A DNA stretch of 54,079 nt, taken from contig JAMPAG010000001.1 in NCBI GenBank assembly GCA_023667365.1, positions 308,519-362,597 on the forward strand, given 5' to 3'. Positions 23,887 to 29,892 of the stretch are shown here, piece by piece. Under the pieces are notes generated by a model. That model made no database searches and had not been told where the DNA came from. It worked only from the letters and a program-made list of their open reading frames with translations. Position 1 is the first letter of the stretch, and each line of letters opens with the position of its first letter. The translations under genes were made by a program, and so were the position numbers. This DNA is from a bacterium. Its GTDB lineage: Bacteria > Bacillota > Clostridia > Lachnospirales > Lachnospiraceae.

Positions 23887-24632
23887 CCATATTCGTCCGG
23901 CTTCTTTCTCGCAAGCCATCCCCTGAAAATCCCGCCCTGAAAAGCAGAAATAACGGTGAAAAAGATGTCTGCAAAAATAATGAACACAAACGACGGCACC
24001 ATGATACGGGTATACTTTTTGCCGAAAAATTTTCCTTTGTTCATGGCAGCGCCCATTCGTATGGTATCAAAAAGCACACCCAGATTCAAAAAAATAAGGA
24101 CAAGCGCCTGTTCCGCAAAATTCCGAAACGCGCTGACAGGCAGAAAATTACCGTTCTGAATCCCGTTTAACAGAATATTCAAAAATAATAATCCGACTTG
24201 TATCACAAATACAAGACGGGTAACATTCAACATTACGCCGCCGCCGATTCCGATTCCGCCGCCCCATTCCAAATTGCTTCTCGCGCAGAAATTCTGAAAC
24301 ACCCGCAGGAGCGGTTCGCTTTGTTTTCCCTCGATAAAGCCGTTGTTTGATATGCTGTAAACGTGCAGATGAATACTGTTTTCCCGGCAGAACCGCTCCA
24401 TTTCCTCCAAAAACGAAAGGACATGGGACGGCACGCTGTCCACATATAACGGGAGACAAAATACGACCGTATCCGCATCCGGCAATTCGTTTAAGATCCG
24501 TTGATAGTCGCTTTGATTGCGCAGCTTTTCCGTTACTTTTTTCCCTTTTACGAAGAAACGCTGCAATCCCAGAAAATAAGCGGATGCGCAGAATCTTTTT
24601 TTCGGACTGCAATTGATGAATACTGTTTTCAC
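23883..24632 (-). CDS. Flavodoxin-fold protein fused to a membrane domain
   Basis: A 249-residue protein. Residues 1-125 resemble an NAD(P)H-dependent FMN reductase/flavodoxin fold: FINCSPKKR at the phosphate-binding loop, VVFCLPLYVDSVPS, then YSISNNGFIEG. Residues about 135-240 have three hydrophobic segments. The function is unknown. Its ATG overlaps the stop of the preceding flavoprotein gene (ATGA), so they are translationally coupled. The usual cysteine motif is absent. The C-terminus is short, charged and ends at the TTAA shared with the opposite gene. Confidence 0.7.
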   Translation of the reverse strand: MKTVFINCSPKKRFCASAYFLGLQRFFVKGKKVTEKLRNQSDYQRILNELPDADTVVFCLPLYVDSVPSHVLSFLEEMERFCRENSIHLHVYSISNNGFIEGKQSEPLLRVFQNFCARSNLEWGGGIGIGGGVMLNVTRLVFVIQVGLLFLNILLNGIQNGNFLPVSAFRNFAEQALVLIFLNLGVLFDTIRMGAAMNKGKFFGKKYTRIMVPSFVFIIFADIFFTVISAFQGGIFRGWLARKKPDEYG

Positions 24633-25117
24633 ACGAAATCCTCCAGTTCGGAAACATCATTTAAGAAAATCACTTCGGACTTTTCATATCCGTTATTGAT
24701 CGCATTTCTTTGTGCCATATAGGTAAAGGTTTCCTTTTCCTGCTCCGTAATGTCACCGTGCACGATCACCTTGAATAAACCGTGCTTCCCATAACGCAGG
24801 GTATGGTGCATCTGCTTTCCGCGATAAGTACTGAGCGGCGTTGAAATGCCAATGCTCCGATCAAGAACATTTTTGACCGCAGGGCTGTATGTACCGTATC
24901 GGTTTTCCGTAATAATGACAAATTCATCCGCCTGTCCGACCACACGGGCGGTCTGCCGCAGACGATCTTTCATAAAACATTCCGCCGGATGCTTCGTCCA
25001 ACAGCCAAAACACCCCTGACAGGGAGCGTATTTCCCGTCTGCGTGAATGACCTCATCACATTTTGCGCGAAACGTTTCGGTATACTTCCCGTCAAGATCG
25101 TGTAACACTACTTTCAT
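24629..25117 (-). CDS. Flavodoxin family / NAD(P)H-dependent oxidoreductase
   Basis: A 162-residue protein with the CQGCFGCWTKHPAECFMKD motif common in NADPH-dependent FMN reductases, and ENRYGTYSPAVKNVLDR, the usual flavin-loop region. The frame is open further upstream, but the ATG at 25117 overlaps the CPBP stop as ATGA and gives the family-like start. Its substrate is unknown. It lies between a CPBP protease gene and a second, membrane-fused flavodoxin gene in one TetR-controlled operon. Confidence 0.85.
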   Translation of the reverse strand: MKVVLHDLDGKYTETFRAKCDEVIHADGKYAPCQGCFGCWTKHPAECFMKDRLRQTARVVGQADEFVIITENRYGTYSPAVKNVLDRSIGISTPLSTYRGKQMHHTLRYGKHGLFKVIVHGDITEQEKETFTYMAQRNAINNGYEKSEVIFLNDVSELEDFV

Positions 25118-25854
25118 ACAATTTCTTCCTCGCCTTTCGGTTCTTTTTTGATGATCCATAACGTGTACCCCGCAAGCACAACGCATAAGATACCGGCAGA
25201 GATCATCTGAAACGTCTGCGAACCCTCCGCGCCGAAAATGCCCAGCGAATTATTGACGCCGTGTGTAACGATACAGGGCAGCAGGCTCTTTCCCTTATAA
25301 AAAATAATGGTGAAGCAAAAGCCGACTATGACCGCAAAGATCACTTGTACAATCGTATCGAACGTCGCCTGTCCGTTCAGCAGATTCACAATATGACCGA
25401 TGCCGAAAGTAACGCTTGAAATGATGATCGCACGCCTGACGCTGCTTTTGCAGATTGCCTTAAAAAGAAATCCCCTGAAAATCAGTTCTTCGAGAAAGCC
25501 TACGCCGAGCATGCTCACAACGTACAGCGCACATTCGAGCGGCGTCACAGCCACTGCAATTCCTCCCCACAGACGCGAGGACACCATGATAACAAGCGGG
25601 ATAAAAAATAAGTAATTTTTCAGGTTTCCCTTAAACGTACATAAGCCGTATTTTTGCATGAAACCGTTCTTTTTGATCCATACGAAAAGAATTGCCGATA
25701 ACATGACACATAAGAGGGCGGTAACTGATTTATAAACGCCCAAGGACTCCGAAACGTCGTCCGCCGCGCTGAGCGCAATGACGTAGACGATGATCCATAA
25801 TACGGCAAACCATATTTCGCTTTTTTCATACAATTTTTTCATTTCGTTAACCAT
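25114..25854 (-). CDS. CPBP family intramembrane glutamic endopeptidase
   Basis: A 246-residue membrane protein with about seven hydrophobic segments and the three CPBP (Abi/Rce1-type) motifs: EELIFRGFLF (EExxxR), FGIGHIVN (FxxxH) and THGVNNSLG (HxxxN). Such proteins cleave membrane-embedded peptides and are often linked to bacteriocin self-immunity. Start 25854 (MVNEMKK) is chosen because AAAGG precedes it; the next Met, four codons on, is an alternative. Co-operonic with two flavodoxin-like genes and downstream of a TetR gene. Confidence 0.9.
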   Translation of the reverse strand: MVNEMKKLYEKSEIWFAVLWIIVYVIALSAADDVSESLGVYKSVTALLCVMLSAILFVWIKKNGFMQKYGLCTFKGNLKNYLFFIPLVIMVSSRLWGGIAVAVTPLECALYVVSMLGVGFLEELIFRGFLFKAICKSSVRRAIIISSVTFGIGHIVNLLNGQATFDTIVQVIFAVIVGFCFTIIFYKGKSLLPCIVTHGVNNSLGIFGAEGSQTFQMISAGILCVVLAGYTLWIIKKEPKGEEEIV

Positions 25855-25936
25855 GCCTTTCCCATAACCTGTAAACTTTGTGCCGCAGACGCAAATTTGC
25901 AAAACGAACAAGCCCGTCCGTATAAAAATTTATTTT

Positions 25937-26509
25937 TCACACTGTTTCCTTCTCTTTTTCCGCAAGAACCGCTCCCCGATATGTCCGTTCAAGGTCGGCG
26001 GCGACAATTTTTTCATCGTACTCCAGCGAATTGTTGGCGATGATACTGGCATATCCATGCGCAAACATCGCGAGCGTCACAAAAACTTCTTTTGTCTGTT
26101 CGAGGTTCATTCCCATCGCTTCCTGCAGGGCAGAAATAACCGGATAAAGTTCCTCTGAATTTACCATTTCAGGCAGACTGCTTTCTACATATCCCGATTG
26201 GAAAAGGAAGCGGAACAAATGCGGTTCTTCCACGGCAAAGCGGATATAATTTAACCCGATCCCGAGCATCACCTTTTCCTGCGGCTCCGCAATCCGCATC
26301 AAATATGCCGTGTGATACTGATCCGCTTTTTGATAAGCCGCTTTTTTTAACTCATCTATCGTGGCAAAATGATACATGACGGGCTGTGTGGAGCAGTTCA
26401 GTTTTTTTGATACTGTCCTTGCATTGATATGTTCCGCCCCCGCTTTACGGGCAACCTCGAATGCGGCGTCTATCACCATATCTTTCGTTATCCTTGCTTT
26501 TGGCGGCAT
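25937..26509 (-). CDS. TetR/AcrR family regulator
   Basis: A 190-residue regulator with an N-terminal helix-turn-helix (INARTVSKKLNCSTQPVMYHF, partly shown) and a helical sensor domain. A strong promoter with an overlapping dyad lies upstream, so it probably represses itself and the CPBP/flavodoxin genes that follow after an 82-bp gap. The inducer is unknown. Start MPPKARITKDMV is preceded by AAAGAGG. Confidence 0.93.
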   Translation of the reverse strand: MPPKARITKDMVIDAAFEVARKAGAEHINARTVSKKLNCSTQPVMYHFATIDELKKAAYQKADQYHTAYLMRIAEPQEKVMLGIGLNYIRFAVEEPHLFRFLFQSGYVESSLPEMVNSEELYPVISALQEAMGMNLEQTKEVFVTLAMFAHGYASIIANNSLEYDEKIVAADLERTYRGAVLAEKEKETV

Positions 26510-26538
26510 CCTCTTTCCCTTCTATTTTTATGATCCTT

Positions 26539-26562
26539 GTTATATAACATGCATTATATAAC
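26539..26562. promoter_or_regulatory. Candidate TetR operator overlapping the promoter
   Basis: GTTATATAA at 26539-26547 and its complement TTATATAAC at 26554-26562 form a perfect 9-bp inverted repeat with a 6-bp spacer. It overlaps the -10 box of the regulator's own promoter, the usual position for an autorepressor site. Confidence 0.8.
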
Positions 26563-26581
26563 ATCCTGCATGACATGTCAA
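26553..26581 (-). promoter_or_regulatory. Consensus sigma-A promoter of the TetR/CPBP/flavodoxin operon
   Basis: TTGACA (minus, 26576-26581), a 17-bp spacer and TATAAT (26553-26558): both boxes are perfect consensus. About 40 nt upstream of the TetR start codon. Confidence 0.9.
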
Positions 26582-26638
26582 TCTGAATTTTCACGTATTT
26601 CCAAATTTCGTAAATTTCCAATTTCCGCCCATCCATAA

Positions 26639-26770
26639 GCAGACGTGAAATGCTTCGCATTCCACGCTCGCGCCCGCCGCCACGAAACATTTCCGGAGCC
26701 GCTGCCGTGCCGGCACGGCAGCGGCTTCGGAAACACTTTGTTTCTTAATCTCTTATCTCGCAAAGAAAAA
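26639..26770. repeat. Dispersed palindromic intergenic repeat, copy C
   Basis: It contains a nearly perfect 44-bp dyad with no loop, 26690-26711 against 26712-26733, one mismatch in 22 bp, bounded by TTTCC and GGAAA. The outer block GCAGACGTGAAATGCTTCGC is shared with copy A, and an edge CTTATCTCGCAAAG matches A and B. It lies downstream of metY and upstream of the TetR promoter. Confidence 0.88.
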
Positions 26771-26802
26771 GCGCCGGGGCTTGCTACGCCATACCCCGAC
26801 GC
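26766..26802 (-). terminator. Intrinsic terminator downstream of metY
   Basis: A 9-bp stem, GCGTCGGGG with CCCCGGCGC including one G-U pair, and a 14-nt loop, followed on the minus strand by TTTTTC. It lies about 130 nt after the metY stop and abuts repeat copy C. Confidence 0.75.
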
Positions 26803-26933
26803 ATATTACAGATTTCTTGGAGCGGATCTTGCGCCGTTTCCGACTGCGGCCGCACATATCGGTCCGACGACTTCACTCACACCTTCGCAAACGCCTGCCC
26901 TCGCAGCGAACAGACGCGCCGTGCGGCCCGTCC

Positions 26934-28220
26934 TTACACCTTCGCGAACGCCTGCTCCATATCCGCGATCAGATCGTCGATGTGCTCCGTGCCGATAGAG
27001 AGGCGGATCGTGCTTGGATGGATATTCTGCTCTTCTAACTCCTGCTCAGAAAGCTGGGCGTGCGTCGTTGTCGCCGGATGAATGACAAGGCTCTTGACGT
27101 CCGCAACATTCGCGAGCAGGGAAAAAATTTTCAGATTGTCGATGAAGCGGTGCGCTTCCTCTTTTCCGCCCTGAATATCAAACGTAAAGACGGACGCGCC
27201 GCCGTTCGGAAAATACCGCTCATACAACGCATGGTCGGGATGATCCGAAATAGACGGATGATTGACATACGCCACCTTGGGATGCTGACGTAAATAGGTC
27301 ACAATCTTTTTGGTGTTCTCCGCATGACGCTCTAACCGAAGCGAAAGTGTCTCAACGCCCTGTAACAAAAGAAATGCGTTAAACGGAGAGATCGCCGCTC
27401 CCATATCGCGGAGCAGGATCGCACGCACATAGGTCGCAAATGCCGCCTCTCCCGCCGCCTCCACAAAAGAAACGCCGTGATAGCTTGCGTTCGGCTCCGC
27501 GATTGCCGCATAGTTTCCGCCTGCACGCCAGTCAAATTTACCGGAATCCACGATGATCCCACCCAGCGACGTGCCATGTCCGCCGATGAATTTCGTTGCG
27601 GAATGCACGACAATGTCTGCGCCATGTTCGATCGGACGCACGAAAAACGGCGTGCCAAACGTATTGTCGATCACAACGGGCAGTCCGTGTCTGTGCGCGA
27701 TCTTAGCGATCGCATCCATATCCGGAATATCGCTGTTCGGATTTCCGAGCGTCTCTAAATAAACCGCTTTCGTATTCTCCCTGATCGCCGCCTCGACCTC
27801 GTTTACGTCATGCACATTCACAAACGTTGTCTCGATGCCATACTGCGGCAGCGTATGGGCGAGCAGATTATAGGTGCCGCCATAGATCGTTTTCTGCGCT
27901 ACGATATGATCCCCTGCCTGTGCAAGCGCCTGAATGGTATAGGTAACCGCCGCCGCGCCGCTCGCGAGCGCAAGCGCCGCCACGCCGCCCTCCAACGCCG
28001 CGATTCTTTTTTCCAAGACCTCCTGCGTGGAATTTGTCAGCCGCCCGTAGATATTGCCGGCGTCCGCCAATCCAAAGCGCGCTTCCGCGTGCGCCGAATC
28101 ATGAAACACATAGGATGTTGTCTGATAGATCGGCACCGCTCTCGCATCCGTCGCCGGGTCCGGCTGTTCCTGCCCGACATGTAACTGCATCGTCTCAAAT
28201 CTGTATTGTTCTTTATCCAT
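26934..28220 (-). CDS. metY: O-acetylhomoserine aminocarboxypropyltransferase (sulfhydrylase)
   Basis: A 428-residue PLP enzyme of the Cys/Met metabolism family. The PLP lysine is in VVHSATKFIGGHGTSLGG, and the extra length compared with MetB/MetC and the N-terminus FETMQLHVGQEQPDPATDARA fit the MetY branch. It adds sulfide to O-acetylhomoserine to give homocysteine. Start MDKEQY (28220) has AAGGAG about 7 nt upstream; an in-frame codon 18 nt earlier is less likely. It is monocistronic. No S-box riboswitch is visible in the short gap upstream. Confidence 0.94.
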   Translation of the reverse strand: MDKEQYRFETMQLHVGQEQPDPATDARAVPIYQTTSYVFHDSAHAEARFGLADAGNIYGRLTNSTQEVLEKRIAALEGGVAALALASGAAAVTYTIQALAQAGDHIVAQKTIYGGTYNLLAHTLPQYGIETTFVNVHDVNEVEAAIRENTKAVYLETLGNPNSDIPDMDAIAKIAHRHGLPVVIDNTFGTPFFVRPIEHGADIVVHSATKFIGGHGTSLGGIIVDSGKFDWRAGGNYAAIAEPNASYHGVSFVEAAGEAAFATYVRAILLRDMGAAISPFNAFLLLQGVETLSLRLERHAENTKKIVTYLRQHPKVAYVNHPSISDHPDHALYERYFPNGGASVFTFDIQGGKEEAHRFIDNLKIFSLLANVADVKSLVIHPATTTHAQLSEQELEEQNIHPSTIRLSIGTEHIDDLIADMEQAFAKV

Positions 28221-28273
28221 TGTACGTCTCCTTCCCAAAATCGTGCGGAATCTCCTATAAGAATTCGGGTTTC

Positions 28274-28314
28274 AAAAAAACGGCAGAGCCGAACACGCCG
28301 GCCAGCCGTTTTTA
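28274..28314 (-). terminator. Intrinsic terminator after rplT
   Basis: On the minus strand, AAAAACGGC and GCCGTTTTT flank a 20-nt GC-rich loop, and the T run continues past the stem. The symmetrical A and T runs mean it could work in both directions. Confidence 0.85.
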
Positions 28315-28329
28315 CATACTCCGCTTCTA

Positions 28330-28686
28330 TTATCCGAGATTTGCTTTTGCAAGTTCTGCAAGGGAGGCAAAGCCCTTTGCATCATTCACTGCCAGTTCGG
28401 AAAGCATCTTGCGGTTCATATCAACACCCGCATTCTTTAAGCCATACATAAATTTGCTGTAAGAAATGCCGTTCATTCTTGCCGCCGCGTTGATACGTGC
28501 GATCCACAGACGTCTGAACTGACGCTTTCTCTGCTTACGTCCTTCATAAGAAGTTGCCAAAGCTCTCATGACAGACTGCTTTGCAACGCGATACTGCTTG
28601 GAACGTGCGCCCCGGTATCCCTTTGCAAGCTTTAATACTTTATTATGTTTTCTTCTGGCGTTCATGCCGCCTTTAATTCTTGCCAT
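28330..28686 (-). CDS. rplT: 50S ribosomal protein L20
   Basis: A 118-residue L20 starting [20 protein letters not shown], the expected length. The Arg/Lys-rich N-terminus binds 23S rRNA early in assembly; the C-terminal globular part is the region that binds the operon leader in Firmicutes. Third gene of infC-rpmI-rplT; the gap to rpmI is 21 nt. Confidence 0.99.
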   Translation of the reverse strand: MARIKGGMNARRKHNKVLKLAKGYRGARSKQYRVAKQSVMRALATSYEGRKQRKRQFRRLWIARINAAARMNGISYSKFMYGLKNAGVDMNRKMLSELAVNDAKGFASLAELAKANLG

Positions 28687-28707
28687 GTTCTTCTTCCTCC
28701 TTATGAC

Positions 28708-28905
28708 TTATAAATACGGTAAGATCTTCTTCATATTCTTTACGTTAGTAGCATCGGTCACAGCAGGTTTTCTCAAGTTCCTCTTGGTCTTAGAAGATTT
28801 CTTCGTCAGAATATGCTGTTTGTAAGCCTTGCTTCTTTTTAATTTTCCGGTTCCCGTCTGCTTAAACCGCTTTGCAGCCGCCTTTTTGGTTTTCATTTTT
28901 GGCAT
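28708..28905 (-). CDS. rpmI: 50S ribosomal protein L35
   Basis: A 65-residue, strongly basic L35 starting [18 protein letters not shown], the usual length. GGAGG precedes the ATG. Middle gene of infC-rpmI-rplT, 49 nt after the infC stop. Confidence 0.99.
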   Translation of the reverse strand: MPKMKTKKAAAKRFKQTGTGKLKRSKAYKQHILTKKSSKTKRNLRKPAVTDATNVKNMKKILPYL

Positions 28906-28954
28906 ATTGATTTTCCTCCTATTTGTCTTACTCTATTTTAACCTTACACGATAA

Positions 28955-29461
28955 TTAGCGCTTCTCAGTTAAAAACATTGCCATGGACCGGCCTTCTACC
29001 TTTGCCGGCTTGTCTACGACCGCAATATCCGAAAGACTCTCTGCAAAGTCATCCAAAATATGCTTGCTCGTATTCATGTGGGCCATTTCGCGCCCGCGGA
29101 AACGCAGCGTTACCTTTACCTTATTGCCCTTTTCCAGAAACTTCCTCGCCGCGTTCACTTTTGTGTTCAAGTCATTCGTGTCGATATTCGGAGACAGTCT
29201 GATCTCCTTGATCTCAACAATCTTCTGTTTCTTTCTGGCTTCCTTTTCCTTCCGTGCCAGTTCATAACGGTACTTTCCATAATCAACGATCTTACAAACA
29301 GGCGGTTTCGCCGTGGGCGCGATCTTCACAAGGTCAAGCTCCGCTTCTTCCGCAAGCCTCAGCGCCTCTCTCGACGGCATGATACCGAGCTGCTCGCCGT
29401 TTACACCAATGACTCGTACTTCTTTGTCCCTAATCTGTTCGTTAATAAATAGTTCGCTAAT
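28955..29461 (-). CDS. infC: Translation initiation factor IF-3 (AUU start)
   Basis: A 168-residue IF-3 with the N-terminal domain (FINEQIRDKEVRVIG, then GIMPSREALRLAEE), linker and C-terminal domain (VTLRFRGREMAHM). IF-3 monitors start-codon pairing on the 30S subunit. No ATG stands at the family N-terminus: a GGAGG is followed after 8 nt by ATT, encoding the Ile before SELF. This rare AUU start, known in infC of E. coli and other bacteria, lets IF-3 limit its own synthesis. ATGs 15-18 nt upstream overlap or precede the Shine-Dalgarno site, so they are not preferred. Confidence 0.93.
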   Translation of the reverse strand: MSELFINEQIRDKEVRVIGVNGEQLGIMPSREALRLAEEAELDLVKIAPTAKPPVCKIVDYGKYRYELARKEKEARKKQKIVEIKEIRLSPNIDTNDLNTKVNAARKFLEKGNKVKVTLRFRGREMAHMNTSKHILDDFAESLSDIAVVDKPAKVEGRSMAMFLTEKR

Positions 29462-29778
29462 AGTTTTTCCCTCCATCATAAGAAACAGTTTTTTTGTGAC
29501 AGTTTTCCGCCTGTCTTTGCTCCTTAGGCTTATCGCACAAAAAAGGCGGATCGCATCGCCATCCACCCAAAATCATTCATCTTCCATGCAACAGGCGGTT
29601 TCCGGAAAATGACGCTTCCGCCTGATGCCCGCGCTGCGGATTTTTTGCGCGCTGCCATGTCTGTAAAGCCGCCGCGCATCTGTCCTCCATGCGGGAAAAA
29701 TAGGAACGCCTGTTAAGCACATGCCACAGGGTGAGAGCGGATAACTCTGCTTGCTGTTATGTGAGCTTCCTCACACAA
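29462..29778 (-). promoter_or_regulatory. infC leader, L20-type attenuation region
   Basis: About 317 nt of untranslated leader separates the probable transcription start from the AUU codon. It contains GC-rich pairing segments and an internal terminator at 29539-29567. In Firmicutes this operon is controlled by L20 binding to a leader and causing premature termination; the position and layout here fit that. I have not folded the RNA, so the L20-binding pseudoknot is not shown. Confidence 0.6.
29539..29567 (-). terminator. Attenuator hairpin in the infC leader
   Basis: GGTGGAT and ATCCGCC (one G-U pair) form a 7-bp stem with a 9-nt loop followed by TTTTTTG on the minus strand, about 80 nt upstream of the infC start. 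The sequence after the T run, GTGCGATAAGC, matches the edge of dispersed repeat copy A. Confidence 0.75.
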
Positions 29779-29784
29779 TTAGAT

Positions 29785-29813
29785 ACTTTAGCATATCCGG
29801 CATATGCTGTCAA
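29785..29813 (-). promoter_or_regulatory. Sigma-A promoter of infC-rpmI-rplT
   Basis: TTGACA (29808-29813), a 17-bp spacer and TAAAGT (29785-29790) on the minus strand. Two copies of a 26-bp direct repeat lie immediately upstream of the -35. Confidence 0.75.
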
Positions 29814-29816
29814 GCG

Positions 29817-29881
29817 CTATTTTGCAAAATTCTATGCGCAGAACTTCTATGCACCTATTTTGCAAAAGCTCTATGCGCAGA
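29817..29881. repeat. 38-bp period direct repeat abutting the infC promoter
   Basis: CTATTTTGCAAAA followed by CTATGCGCAGA occurs at 29817-29842 and again at 29855-29881. Each contains the palindrome TTTTGCAAAA. The pair fills the gap between the HD-GYP stop and the -35 box. Confidence 0.88.
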
Positions 29882-29892
29882 CAGAATCCTCC

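Noticed and set aside
28221..28273. S-box (SAM) riboswitch upstream of metY
   Set aside because: The space between the rplT terminator and metY is far too short for one.
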